Shown here: in pieces, positions 20,552 through 31,412 of the stretch | How the letters are laid out: the number at the start of each line of letters is the position of its first letter | Position numbering within the stretch: the first letter of the stretch is position 1 | DNA from: Mantis religiosa | Lineage: Eukaryota > Arthropoda > Insecta > Mantodea > Mantidae | Assembly (NCBI GenBank): GCA_030765055.1 | Contig: CM060953.1 | Coordinates: 23,781,794 to 23,845,793 of the forward strand | Direction: 5' to 3' | Length of the DNA: 64,000 bases | Notes under the pieces: model-generated | Databases searched by the model: none | Told to the model about the DNA's origin: nothing | What the model saw: the letters and a program-made list of their open reading frames with translations, nothing else | Program-made: the position numbers and the translations under genes

Positions 20552-21337
20552 CACTGGGCAACAATGAAAGTGTTTCGGGCTTAAAAATAGTGAATTTACA
20601 TGTATGTCCATCTGCTGAATTCAAAAATCACAATAAAAATGATAGATTAGCTCTTGTTTTGAAGCTAAAGTGACATTTCATTTTTTAGAGTGAAGATTTT
20701 AAATTTGGGGGAATTTTTGGGAGGAGTTGGCACACCTGTCAAAATACCGTAGATGACAACCACAAGAATTTGGTGACAGTGCTCCTGCAAAAATACCGTA
20801 ACCTTGGATGCAACATGTCCCTTAAGATCCATTTTCTCCACTCCCACCTAGACTTTTTCCCTCCTAGTTGTGGAGCTGTTAGTGATGAACATGGGGAGAA
20901 ATTCCATCAGGACATTTCTGACATGAAACAAAGATATCAGGGCCGTTCGAATGAAGTAACGCTTGGTTTTTGTATAGGGATTCTGCGGAACTCCATCACA
21001 AGAGGCAAGCTAATAGACGATGAAGTCAATAGGCCACCACATGATTCTCTTCAGACACGACTATCTTCGAAGTATTTTTCCAGCAATTTAGAACTCTTAG
21101 CATGTAATTACAAGTTAAAAAAATCAAATGCACTTTCATTGTTGTTAGCATGTATGTAATTAAAATGTATCCTTTTCTCTCAATCCGTTAATATATACTT
21201 CCGCCTTGTGTATATCATAGAAACTAGAGCTAATATAAATTTTTCATTGTCATATTTGTTTTTCTCAACCCAAAATTAGTAGGAATTGCCTCATGAAGTG
21301 CTCGAAACCTTCAAAAATTATTTTTTGTTGCCCAGTG
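20552..21337 (+). mobile_element. TIR element X, copy 1
   Basis: Inverted ends CACTGGGCAACAA and TTGTTGCCCAGTG are flanked on both sides by TAA, consistent with a 3-base target duplication. The element interrupts a transposase relic, which independently fixes its borders. The 786-bp interior matches copy 2 (61224-62827) along most of its length. TWA duplications are typical of PIF/Harbinger elements, but no such transposase is visible, so classification is open. It contains the EHGExFHQDI-type coding fragment. Confidence 0.8.
20770..21159 (+). pseudogene. EHGExFHQDI-family protein fragment carried by element X
   Basis: The frame reads NMSLKIHFLHSHLDFFP near residues 18-34, then SDEHGEKFHQDISDMKQRYQ. 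I recognise this block from many uncharacterised multi-copy arthropod proteins; their function is unknown to me. Copy 2 shows that the family normally continues with MLADYCWSLYRD; here a small deletion in that stretch throws the frame into unrelated residues. About 120 bases or more of upstream coding seen in copy 2 are missing. It is a remnant, not a complete gene. Confidence 0.7.
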
Positions 21338-21695
21338 TAATTAGAATCATCTCAAAAGCTCTGTGGCTCCCCAGATTCCCTGACCTAACCTCACCGGATT
21401 TTTTTTTTGTGGGGGTACCTAAAAATAGAATGTACAAGAATAGGCCACGGACAATTGATGTTCTCAAGGAATCCATTCGAACCGAAATAAGTAACACTGG
21501 CGAGGATACTCTCCGTAAAACTTCAGAGAATATGGTGAGACGAGTACAAACATATATAGATGCTGGTGGAGGACACTTCCAACATTTTCTCTGAGATTTA
21601 AATAGTGTAATGTAATCTCACAATTGTGTATTATATTCTCCCAAAGTTGTACGTGTGTCCTATTATTGAAATGGTTCAGGTTTATATGGATCGCA

Positions 21696-23317
21696 CTGTC
21701 CTTTATTGAAATAAGCAGCAATATGTACACCAGACAAATTTCGAGGAAGCCAAGAGTGTTCTGTCAGAATCACATCCCATTACTAATTTTAAAACTGAAG
21801 TATAGCCTAGTGATTGTATTTTATTCAGGCAGTGGCCAGAGTGAAATATTATCCATCCTAAGTGTTCCTTTAGTAGATTAATTTCTAATTATTAAGCTAC
21901 AACTTTACAAGTAAGTGTTGGATAAAATAAGTAATTTATCATTGATGTATCAGTTAACTTAACTGCAGTTTTGTATTCTCACCCAACCCACTCAAATGTA
22001 AGATAAAGTCCGGTACTGTAGCAGCCCACAGCAGAAGTATCATTTGACACATTAGAAATGTGGCATACGGAATAGACGATATCAGAAATTTACCCTGTAA
22101 CATTTGTAGTGGGCAGATGCTCTAGGAAATATTCGTGAAGACGCTGCCTAGAGCAGACGTAACCTAGAGCTGCTACTTTAAGTAGCTACCCCAGCGGGAA
22201 GCGAGCCCAGAACTTTCACTTCGTAATAACGCACAGTGGAAGTAATAAGATAATCGAAAACACTTCACTTAAGCATGGTGGGTACACAAGGAGTGGTAGA
22301 GACAGCTGACATTTTGTGCCGACTAATTACAACCACATTTGCAAGCAAATGGCACCAAGAAGATTCCTATTTTGTTATGCAAACTGCCGCTTCCTTCACA
22401 GACACTAGTTCCTCGTCCTCTTCTCAGACTGGATGCCTGGGCCAACTTTTAGGAGATTCGATATATCGCCTGCAAGTCCCTGTTTGACAAATCTCTCTTA
22501 AGAGTCTACGTCCCTTCTTGATAAAAATAGGGGACAAATTATGTAGGTCTGAGGTACAGAGGAGATCTAATTGACACTCAACTAATGGCAGTCCATTACA
22601 CGGCCTAATACTCGTTTATGTGTACGATTGAACAAGACATTAGTTGACAAACTCTGGAAGGAAGAGGAACGTAATCTTAATAAGCTCGATGTATATTCCT
22701 TATAGACTTATTTTCTGTTGCTCCGATTTTGACCGAACTGGCAGACATAACCTTTGAAATATGATAAATATTACTGTGTATTTCATAATTACTTCATTTT
22801 ATATGATTCCTAAAAAGCTCACAAAATGATTTATACTTTTATCAAGGAGTCATAAAGGCTCGAAGATTCAACACAGAATAATTAACAAAAGAAGAACGAT
22901 TTCTTGTATTTGTTGGTTCTTCCTGACCAGAGATCATGGAGTATTAATAACATTCTAAGATTTGATCATTCCTTTGTTTTCATTTCCTTGCATTTCTTTT
23001 CCTTGATTTGTTCTGTGTATGTCGGTTACTCAAAATAAACATGACGTTATTTAAATTGCTTAATTTTGTTATCAAATGTTATAAACCTCATGCTTTAGTT
23101 CGATGTAATTTTCATCGTTATTATATTCTTTTAAAAGTACCATATAACCATTTAAATGTGTATCCGAGAGCTTAGCTTCCAATTATACTATAAAACAGTA
23201 ATTTGTGTAAAAATAACATCTCAAGAGAAACAATAAACATATTTAAATATTAAATTAGTTGTAGGAAAAGATTTAACTGGACTTCATATGCCTTATACGC
23301 TGCTTAAACAGCCAATA
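21696..23317. other. No recognisable feature
   Basis: About 1.6 kb of AT-rich DNA without shared repeats or a plausible ORF. A 70-codon frame at 22275 has no distinguishing motif. Confidence 0.4.
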
Positions 23318-24207
23318 CGAAGGCTGTTCAATAAAGAATGATCATAACTTTTTAGGGTCATAATTTTTCGCACTAAAATTCACTCTTATTATGTTCTGTT
23401 AGCTTAATGTGAAACAAACATGCCGTAAAAGTTTCATTGTTGATACTCCTGGTTTCCGCCTGTGAGAACCCGGCAAGTTGAGATATGTTCAGTATCACCT
23501 ACCGTTGCAATGGTGGTTGATGTTAGAGGAAGATCCGGTGTTTATTTCAAACGTAATCACTGCTGATGAAACTTGGCTACATCATTTTGATCCTGAGAGC
23601 AAACAGCAAAGCTCAGTGTGGAAATCTCCATCACCAACTCCCAAAAAAGCAAAAGTGGTTGCTTCTGCTTGGAAAGTTATGGTCATCTCATTCTTTGATA
23701 TTCATGGAATGGTTTATCAGTATGTTGTACCTGCACACACATCAGTAACTGGACATTACTACAGGGATGTCCTGAAAACATTGCAAGTCCATATCAGGCA
23801 CAAAAGACCGCATTTCCGTGAAACAGGCTGGATGCTGCACCACGATAATGCGCGGCCGCATATTGCCAAAGTATTTGCTAAATATCTTGCAAAAATCAAC
23901 GTGAAGTGCATCCCTCACCCTCCCTATAGTCCGGATTCAGCCTCATGTGACTTTTTTCTATTCCCTAACTTGAAGAAACGCCTTCGTGGGAGGCATTATC
24001 CATCATCAGAAGCAGTGGTGAAGGCTGCGGAGGCGATTTTGAAGGATCTCTCAAATGGTTTCCAGCATGTCTTTGAAGACTGGCAGAAACACTGGGACAA
24101 GTGCATCGCATTCAGGGGAGACTGTTTTGAGGACCATCAAAATTATAAGGATGAGTAAAGGTACAATGTCAAAAACATTGTGATCATTCTTTATTGAACA
24201 GCTCTTG
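23318..24207 (+). mobile_element. Mariner Mar-1, internally deleted copy B
   Basis: The 890-bp element is flanked by TA (23316-23317, 24208-24209), with ends CGAAGGCTGTTCAATAAAGA and reverse complement CAAGAGCTGTTCAATAAAGA. Compared with copy A, about 410 bases are missing, from just after the start ATG to the sequence before MLEEDP. That removes both helix-turn-helix motifs while leaving both terminal repeats, as expected of a non-autonomous derivative. Confidence 0.93.
23520..24158 (+). CDS. Mar-1 transposase catalytic domain, open 212-codon frame without DNA-binding domain
   Basis: The first in-frame ATG is at 23520 (MLEEDPVFISNVITADETWL). All three catalytic aspartates are present: TADETW, HHDNARPH and ASCDFFLFP, with mariner D34D spacing. 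PDSASCD replaces the usual PDLAPCD. The frame runs uninterrupted to the normal stop after HQNYKDE. The N-terminal ~140 residues with the terminal-repeat-binding motifs are deleted, so it could not act alone; whether it is expressed is unknown. A longer frame upstream has no ATG. Confidence 0.75.
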   Translation: MLEEDPVFISNVITADETWLHHFDPESKQQSSVWKSPSPTPKKAKVVASAWKVMVISFFDIHGMVYQYVVPAHTSVTGHYYRDVLKTLQVHIRHKRPHFRETGWMLHHDNARPHIAKVFAKYLAKINVKCIPHPPYSPDSASCDFFLFPNLKKRLRGRHYPSSEAVVKAAEAILKDLSNGFQHVFEDWQKHWDKCIAFRGDCFEDHQNYKDE

Positions 24208-24304
24208 TATAAAGTCCGGAACAATAAATTATAGTTTTTTCTCTCTTTTCTCGTTTTCATTTGTCTACACATTTTCATTCTTAAATTCTTCCATACCACG
24301 TATA

Positions 24305-25013
24305 GTGCGATCCATATAAACCTGTACCATTTAAATACGTCATAACTTTTGAACCAATAATGGGAAACACATTCAACTTTGGGAGAATATAATACACAAT
24401 TGGAAGATTACATTACACTATTTACATCTCAGAGAAAATGTTGGAAGTGTCCTCCACCAGCATCTATACATGTTTGTACTCGTCTTGCCTTATTCTCTGA
24501 AGTTTTACGGAGCATATCCTCGCCAATGTTACTTATGTCGGTTCAAATGGATTCGTTGAGAACATCAATTGTCCGTGGCCTATTCTTGTACACTCTATTT
24601 TTAGATACCCCACTAAAAATTCCGGTGAGGTTAGGTCTTTGGATCTGGGGGCTACAAACCCTTTGAAATTACTTGATTATCAAAGAAACTAGTTAGAAGT
24701 TCCATGGTGTCATTAGATGTATGTCACGTTGCTCCATCTTGCTGGAAATAACCTTCTCTCAATTCGATATCATCCAGCTGCTCCACAAATGTACTGAAGA
24801 TACCTATAAAAACGTAAATGTCTACAGTCGTATCAAAGAAAATGGGACCAACGATCCATAGATACTAGTGTAGGACAGTTCCAACATTTTCTCTGAGATG
24901 TAAATAGTGTAATGTAATCTCCCAATTGTATATTATATTCTCTCAAAGTTGCACATGTGTCTTATTTTTGGTTTATGACCTATTGAAATGGTTCAGGTTT
25001 ATATGGATCACAC
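24305..25013 (-). mobile_element. Fold-back derivative of the IS630/mariner-like transposon
   Basis: TA-flanked (24303-24304 and 25014-25015). Both ends carry the same roughly 160-bp segment in inverted orientation: left arm 24305-24470, right arm 24853-25013. Each arm comprises the transposase C-terminal codons, 3' UTR and the 3' terminus GATCCATATAAACCTG. The centre holds more of the transposase on the minus strand. So the normal 5' end has been replaced by a second inverted 3' end. The same family is seen at 20448-21695. Confidence 0.8.
24420..24775 (-). pseudogene. Transposase C-terminal relic inside the fold-back element
   Basis: Read on the minus strand, the sequence from about 24750 begins in the block TTTCCAGCAAGATGGAGCAA (FQQDGA), passes a PDLT-like region near 24640 and ends with the EDTLRKTSEN... 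and HFQHF-type terminus near 24440. Frames are broken. Homologous to 20448-21594 but without element X, it shows the empty site of that insertion. Confidence 0.7.
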
Positions 25014-25015
25014 TA

Positions 25016-26164
25016 TGCTTCTCGGTATAAATCGCTTAATATTTTAATACAACCTTGTTAAATAACAAGATAAAAACAATAACATTCATATAATTTAACT
25101 TTCTAAGCAAGGAATCGGTTAACAATGTTTAAGATTTATTTTATTAGATTGAGAATAATTAACTTAACTATGTACTATTAAACAGTTTAATTATAAAATA
25201 ATGCTTTCAAAGTAATTGCATCAAGTGGAGCAATTTCTCAACACAATGATAAAAATAACAAATAATATCGTTGGAATTAATGTCTAAATATGCATTGAAT
25301 TTGGTCTATATGTCACAAATTAAACCTTAACTACAATAAATCTCAGATTGACTACAGATTTTTTAAATTTTGTTGAGGGATAGGATATCTCAATGTAGTC
25401 TAAATGCTGTCTGAACTTTTCAAAATATATGTTATGTAATTACGAACTGCCAAATTGTATGAATACATTAAACATGTATATTGTTTCAAAATACGGTATA
25501 GGATTACTAAATCCTATAGTAATATTGTTATGATATCCTAATTCTATGATAACAAAAGCAATAATGACATACTCTGGGAACTTCATCTACATTAAAACTA
25601 TTATTTAACGACACGTTCCTTGGTTATCTTCTTCCTCAGTGTAAACAAATGAAAAGCAGAGCGGTTTAATTATTAGATGCTTCAAAACTACTGTCACCAA
25701 TCGCATTGTTGTGTTGGAGCCGCCGCAAAGCCAGAGCTGTTCGTGTGGGCAGGAAAGAAAGAGACAGAGTGTGGCGCGCAGGCAGGAGAGCCGAACGCTT
25801 GTCGAGAGAGAGAAAGAGACAGAGAGAAGTTCTGGAATTTTCCACCTTCCTGTGGTCGTCGCGATTGTTATCGAATGGTCTGCAGCTTTGTAGAAACAAT
25901 GGCTAGGGAATAAAAAGCCCTGCAAAGTGTTAGGCAGTCAGCTGAGTTTGTTGGTTATTGGGATAGTCGACGACTGAAGTGTACCGCAGTGGTTTCTTGC
26001 ATTTCACGTCTTTTTACTGCAGCAAAAGTAGTTCTACATGTCTGTAGACCAGATTTCCGAATCTACGTAACCCACGCAGTGTACTAAGTCTTTAGAATAA
26101 GACAATGGCACGTATTAGGGACAAACAGAAATAGACATTTCTACAGTGAATGTGCGCTTTCAAC
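25016..26164. other. No recognised gene; GC-richer block 25690-25960
   Basis: 25016-25680 is very AT-rich. The 25690-25960 segment is purine- and GC-richer, with AATAAAAAGCCCTGC followed by AGGCAGTCAGCTGAG. That is somewhat like an LTR or promoter segment, but I see no partner LTR, so it stays unassigned. Confidence 0.35.
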
Positions 26165-26345
26165 TCTGTGTCATTTATCCGAACCGATGGATTGATGGAG
26201 GGGGACCAGTTCCATGGGCATCACACTTACCAGATCTTAGACGCATCGAATATGTTCTGTAGGGTAAAATACTAATGTGACGTAAGAGGAAGTCCACGTT
26301 ACACGAATCTTACCACCAATGTGCCAGGACCTATTTGAGCATTCG
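26165..26345 (+). pseudogene. Decayed transposase fragment (WPPRSPDLTPLDF-type)
   Basis: Around 26195-26300 the translation RWIDGGGPVPWASHLPDLRR resembles the RW.GRGGP..WP.RSPDLTPLDF block near the last catalytic residue of IS630/mariner-like transposases. It has stops and substitutions. The region is too short to assign a family. Confidence 0.4.
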
Positions 26346-27312
26346 TATCCCCCCTACATTCTTCGTCTTTCTCCTTGTTCTGGTTAAGCAGGACTTCTGT
26401 TAAGCGAATTTTAAGTTTTTGTCCTTATTTAATTTTTGCTTCTTTCTTACAAGTTTCCTTACTAAATTCCAGTTCTTCCTTTCCGATCGTTTCACGCTGT
26501 AAAAGTAACATGCAATCTTCTACACCACTTCGACCACTTTCTAATCACATTCGTGCTCTCCAGTTATGTATAGCACTTTTGTCCCTCGAGATTATATACG
26601 GTGCTGACCTCTCGAGACACGTTAAAAGAAACATTTTAATTAATTCCGGCATCCTTTGTAATAACAACAAATGCAAATGCATGTAGGGTTCAACGCGTGA
26701 AGAAGCGACACTTCTAAGGAAAGACATGTGACGATGACAAACGAGGAATGACACTTGTCAACGAGTTCAAAACCGATAGACATGTGGTAAACAAGTGACT
26801 GTCAGGCAGGAGTGCCACCTTGTGCATGTTACAAATACCTGCCGGGCATCTCATTGTTCCTCTACTTCCTTTTGGCCTTGAGGCGAAAAACACGTGCATT
26901 CCAGACATGTTTACCTTTGGTGATGATACTAAATCAGTTATATGTGGGTGGCGTTATATCACCACCAAAACTGCCCAGTTCCGCCACGGCAGCGACTTGA
27001 TTCCAGTTTTACTGAGAGTGTTACTTTTAAAACTGTAATATGTGCGTTCACATAACCGTCTATCCAATATCGTTTATTACTTTCTCGTTTAGATTTTACA
27101 TTAAAAAAAGAATAAAAGAAACTCACACCTCAAACTAATTTTTACTTGAAACATTTTTCTAAAATTTTTATTTTTCTGAGAACTGGCTCTATCTTGATTT
27201 AACTACCACGTTTAAAATATCTCCATCTCAAATGAAATAATAGTCAATTTTTGGGAATGTCATCATAAGACTTCTTAAATTTGAATGACTTTTGCTTAAA
27301 TCTAGTCTTACT
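26346..27312. other. No recognisable feature
   Basis: Mixed-composition unique DNA; ORFs near 26375-26686 and 26812-27038 have no recognisable domain. Confidence 0.4.
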
Positions 27313-27698
27313 ACTAGAACAGGATAGGAGAGGATCTACGGAGGGGATTGGGCACGTCGACCACACAGATCTTTGGTAAGTACACCCCAAGTGGGACATC
27401 CTCGGGAAGAAGGATGAGGCGAGAGGAGATATAGGGCGGCGAACTCCAAGGAATCACGGCAGAGCAGAGGGAAAGGCCCCTACCACTGACCAGTTTGAAA
27501 CTCCCTGGTAGTCCAGATAACCCACCTGCGTGGTCCTGAAACAGCCCACTAGGCTTGGAGACCAGAGGTGGCCACGCCGGAGTTTAGAAACTCCCGGCAA
27601 TGTAGTACGACCACATCCCACCTACCGTGGTCTTGAAACGACCCACAAGGTCGGCCCGCGGATTGGAAACGTCCTACCGGAGAAAGCAGGTACGTTGT
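27313..27698. other. GC-rich unclassified block ending in a GAC/GAT repeat
   Basis: About 385 bases of GC-rich sequence with several short internal repeats (CAACTCCC/AAACTCCC-like, GGTCCTGAAAC and GGTCTTGAAAC about 80 bases apart). It leads directly into a GAC/GAT triplet run. A microsatellite-like tail suggests a retroposon 3' end, but no coding motif supports it. Confidence 0.3.
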
Positions 27699-27723
27699 TG
27701 ATGATGACGACGACGACGACGAC

Positions 27724-27762
<39 letters not shown>

Positions 27763-27763
27763 A
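27699..27763. repeat. (GAC)n/(GAT)n trinucleotide repeat
   Basis: GATGATGAC, then GAC units, then about 12 GAT units. Confidence 0.95.
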
Positions 27764-27895
27764 GTTGGCACTACAGGCCATGTGGGACCTTGGCCTCCCT
27801 AACTACCCTTTTCCATTCTAACCGGTCTTCTGCTTTTCTTCTCCAGCCTTTAACTCCCAACTTTTTCAAGTCATCTGCTGCATCCTCTACTCATC

Positions 27896-28140
27896 TTGCC
27901 GCGCCGTGGCTCAGTGGTTAGACCGCTTGGCTCTCACCAAGGGGGCCCGGGTTCGATCCCAGGTGACCGCAAAATGAGATTTATGGTGGACAACACGGCG
28001 CTGGGGCGGGTATTCTCCGGGATCTCCAGTTTCCCCCGCCATCTCATTCCACCGGTGCTCCATCTTCATCTCATGTATCATCAGTGTCATCGCCTGCGGT
28101 GCCGTATGTAGTAAAAGCGGGCGTTAAACACTACACATTC
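27896..28140 (+). mobile_element. S3 SINE with tRNA-Glu-like head
   Basis: The head reads CGTGGCTCAGTGGTTAGACC, then CTTGGCTCTCACCAAGGGGG, then GGGTTCGATCCC. The CTCTCACC anticodon loop and flanks closely resemble eukaryotic tRNA-Glu(CUC), so the SINE is probably derived from it. The body has GATTTATGGTGGACAACAC, TCTCCGGGATCTCCAG and CATCTCATTCCACCGG, and ends GGGCGTTAAACACTACACAT. The copy at 42664-42904 is its reverse-strand relative and is similar along the full length. Confidence 0.9.
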
Positions 28141-29966
28141 ATTCTTTTATTGCCAAAAATTAGTAAAAATTTAGAGACATGCCTCATCCATCATTTTCGC
28201 TTGCAGTAAAAACGTACAATGGTTTAAGTACATTTTTTGCGTAAACTATGTCTCGTGCATCTCAATTAACATACATAAGAGCTTTTGTCATTTATGTAAT
28301 AATATTAAAACACCAAGCAAATGATTAAAAGTGTCTTAAAATGCTAAATCAATGACGAGAACTCGCGAGGGGGCAAAGGTATAGCGCCAGGCATACAAGT
28401 CGTACGTGCTTTCAGTCAAGTCTCGAAACAGCTCATCAGGATTATGACCTATAAAATTCTCATTGCATAAAACTCGAGAATAACGGGCAGTTGACTCACC
28501 TTGTTAATTTTTCAATTCACAATGTTTATACGTTTCTCAAATAGGAAATTACTCGTATTTTTCCTCCTTGGCAAGCAAGAGTAGGGAATTTTATAGCATC
28601 TCATTGCGAATGGATCTTAAAATAGTTGACTATCGCATAAAGCCATTCGCATTATCTCTACAAGGCCATATGTAATAAACTACGTCTACACAGTTTATCT
28701 CGGCTGACATGAAGAAAATAGAGGAATAAACGTTTGTACAGCACTAAGTAGACATTCAGATGTTTCCGTATCTACAGTGCCAGGGGAATGTTCTATTTTG
28801 CAGAGCAGCCACAAAGAAAGAACACAATAATTGCTTCTACGCAAGGCAATCCTATTTGCTCTGTACAAAAACTAGTTCGATTAAAATATTGGCTTAGGTA
28901 TGTGGCACCTGTTGCGGCAGAATAGTGCGCCTGATGCCCAAAAGAGCAACCGAGCGTGAAACCCAAAGTTGACAAAAACACTTGATACATGAGCTTTCTG
29001 CACGAGGCCTTTGAAAATACAACACAGATCATTCTGAGAGCTTCCAAATACAAGAAAAGAGTACACTATTTAAACTTCGTCAATATTTTCGAAAAATTCC
29101 TGAATCAGTTATGACCAAGAGCCTTAGCTTCAATTACAGTGTCTTTTGTACTCCACCCCTTCAAGGCTTCAACATATGACCAAGAACCCACGGTCTGCTG
29201 GCCTATATTTACATCTATCACCTAGTGTAACAGCCCTTCCGTGCCGAGGTCTACCGCATGGCCGCTGTGTCATCAACTTCTTCCCACTACAGGCTACCAA
29301 AAATATTATAAACTAAAAGGGAGAAGATCATTAGGAAGAACTGTGATGAGATGGGATTGAGGCTGAAATATCCAACGTCTAAATCACCAACGAAAGGAGG
29401 AAATGAATTAAGAATTTTCAATATAGTTTCTCTGTGATAACCTGCTAACCTTATGATGAGGAGAGATGTTAATTATTCACAAATCAGTCACGTTTCAGAA
29501 TCGTTTTGACCTCAAAAAATAATTGCACTGAACTTGAGTCTAATTTTAAGTTAATATAATGCATGTAAGCCACATTTTAAATTAGACATTTTATTTATTA
29601 TATTTACACAGTGAAATAGGAATGCGCAGGGACTTATAGTTCTTTCGGATTGCTTTAGATCTGAAGAAAATTACTGAAAGCCTTACTGACGACATTCATG
29701 TGGAAACTGAAAATTACTTGGGTAACATATGCCACTTAGAAATTCCAATACACTCGGAAGAAATCAATAAATTTACTACGATAGGTAACTTGCGTTATAA
29801 TATTCCCAATGCTTATTATCGTGTAAAATTACATTTAACATGTTTAAAAATTACCTGTGAGCCAGTTATCATCTTCAACTCGCTTTGGTCCAAGCTATAC
29901 TGACCTGCAAAAAAAGAAAACAGAGTTTAGACAGAAATATAAATTTATAAATTTGTAATTACTTAG
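28141..29966. other. No recognisable feature
   Basis: About 1.8 kb, AT-rich. The minus-strand frame at 28793-29053 (86 codons) has hydrophobic patches but no known domain. Not called. Confidence 0.4.
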
Positions 29967-29967
29967 A

Positions 29968-30358
29968 GTCAACTGAAAAATTCAATGATACGGGATGAAT
30001 ATGAACCACGGATCTCCTGGTTTCCGTCCAGTCGCTCTAACCCCTTGAGCTACCATGTCTAACATGCCGACGCGACCTCAAACTCTCCAATTGACTCATT
30101 ATATTTTCCCGGTAAACCACTTAGAGTTCTCACATTCAAGATACAAATTTGTGGCGACTTACTATTTTAAGTACTTAAATACCAGGAATTCCCAATGTTA
30201 AATTTATATTGCGGAATTATTCCTTTCAGAATTAATCCTTTTAAATACAACTCCAGTATATGGATGTTTTAATTAATTATAGTAAACTGAGAAATTCAAT
30301 GCCATGGCCGGGATTTCAACCACCGATCTCCTGGTTTCTATCCAGTCGCTCTAACCCC
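29968..30358 (-). mobile_element. S1 tRNA-like repeat, two heads and diverged body
   Basis: Reverse-strand heads at 29971-30062 and 30288-30358 flank a body with GGTAAACCACTTAGAGTTCT and TTACTATTTTAAGTACTTA. The upstream head is truncated at its 5' end (right-hand side). B boxes are slightly mutated (AATATGAACCACGG; GATTTCAACCACCG in reverse). Same head-body-head layout as other S1 copies. Confidence 0.75.
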
Positions 30359-30689
30359 TATTAATTTGTATTACGTATAGGTCATGTAAGGGCTAAAAAA
30401 TTACAATTAAATGAATAAAAGATATCCTTTATAAAGGAGTGTATTTCAAATACAAATATTTCATATACAACAATCATGCAACTTTCTCTACACTTTAACG
30501 TTTCTTGAGTAATTAAAGTTTCTTCCAAAGATGTGGTTAGAAATTTTTGGAAAATATTCCCCATTTGTAACTACCTCAGCATGATATTGTTTTTTGGTAA
30601 ATTTGGATTTTCTAAGAAATGAATAATTATTTAAATTAAGCATCACATATTTACATACTTCCAAGTTAAATATATATTTTTACTTTTTA
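30359..30689. other. No recognisable feature
   Basis: AT-rich flank between the S1 copy and the RTE-like insertion. Confidence 0.4.
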
Positions 30690-30710
30690 TGTACCTCGTC
30701 CTTAGAACAG

Positions 30711-31278
30711 GTAGACAGTTATGAATACCTGGGTACAATTATAAATAAGGATGGAAAAATAGAGCAGGAAATTTTAAACAGAATAAGAAAGGCAAATTCG
30801 GTCTACTATCAGATTAATAATACTATTGTGGGAAAAAAGGAAATAACAAAAGATACAAAAATTATAGTATTTAAAACAATAATACTACCAATTCTATTAT
30901 ATGGAGCAGAGAGCTGGACTCTCCTACAGAAACAAGAAAGCAAAATAACAGCTATGGAAATGAGATATTTAAGACAAGCTGTGGGGAAGACAACAAGAGA
31001 TATGATTAGAAATGTAACAATAAGGGAAGAGTTGGGTACACACTCCTTTAAAGAAATATTGGGAAAAAAGACAACTTAAATGGTATGGATATGTACTCCG
31101 CATGTCAGAAGAAAGAAAACCCAAACAATATTTAGAAGCAAGACCAGAAGGTAAAAGAATTAGGGGAAGGCCACGCATGTTGTATCAGGAATATATTGAG
31201 AAGTTGGGGAAGGATAGAGGGAAAACCATGACAGAAATGAAGAGAATGATAATGGACCGAGAAAAGTGGAGGAAATGA
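30711..31278 (+). pseudogene. RTE-like ORF2 C-terminal region
   Basis: The frame starts VDSYEYLGTIINKDGKIEQE, then ILPILLYGAESWTLL and EMRYLRQAVGKTTRDMIRN. After a one-base frameshift near 31055 it continues KYWEKRQLKWYGYVLRM, GRPRMLYQEYIEKLG and ends at the stop at 31276. YEYLG, LLYGAE.W and R..GRPR..W are hallmarks of the region after the RT palm in this clade. RT and endonuclease catalytic motifs are absent. Confidence 0.88.
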
Positions 31279-31325
31279 GTAGAAGAGGCTTGTACTCCAC
31301 GCTTAACAGCACAAAGGAGTTACAG

Positions 31326-31412
31326 AAAGAAGAAGAAGAAGAAGAAGAAGAAGAAGAAGAAGAAGAAGAAGAAGAAGAAGAAGAAGAAGAAGAAGAAGAA
31401 GAAGAAGAAGAA
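31326..31412. repeat. (GAA)n microsatellite forming the retrotransposon tail
   Basis: About 28 uninterrupted AAG/GAA triplets ending exactly at the 3' target duplication, so the repeat belongs to the inserted element. It may have expanded after insertion. Confidence 0.95.

Larger units (their letters stand above)
20448..21594 (+). pseudogene. Transposase catalytic-domain relic interrupted by element X
   Basis: The first part, 20448-20551, reads YFQQDGATCHTYNDIMELV, with the second catalytic aspartate in QQDG. The second part, from about 21343, reads RIISKALWLPRFPDLTSPDF, then KESIRTEISNTGEDTLRK and a C-terminal DAGGGHFQHFL. PDLTSPDFF carries the third acidic residue and is the usual W.PRSPDLTP.DFFLWGY block, here with FVGVPK in place of LWGYLK. 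Joining the halves leaves about a one-base frame offset. The protein is dead. Confidence 0.8.
20448..21695 (+). mobile_element. IS630/mariner-like transposon, 5' truncated, split by element X
   Basis: A transposase C-terminal half and a 3' end are present. The 3' terminus CAGGTTTATATGGATCGCAC equals the ends of the fold-back element at 24305-25013, so this copy ends at 21695. The 5' end is missing; an S1 cluster lies directly upstream. Element X (20552-21337) is inserted within the coding region. Confidence 0.8.
30705..31412 (+). mobile_element. RTE-like non-LTR retrotransposon, 5' truncated, with GAA tail
   Basis: The insertion is bracketed by 15-base direct repeats that differ at one site: ATGTACCTCGTCCTT (30690-30704) and ATGTACCTCATCCTT (31413-31427). 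It contains the ORF2 C-terminus followed about 50 bases later by a (GAA)n tail. A microsatellite tail instead of poly-A is typical of RTE/CR1-type elements. Confidence 0.88.

Noticed and set aside
25690..25960. LTR retrotransposon terminus
   Set aside because: AATAAA and CAGTCAG-like motifs are suggestive, but there is no second LTR, primer-binding site or gag-pol sequence nearby.
27896..27970. Functional tRNA-Glu gene
   Set aside because: The 5' acceptor strand does not pair with the 3' side, and the sequence continues into a SINE body shared with 42664-42904.
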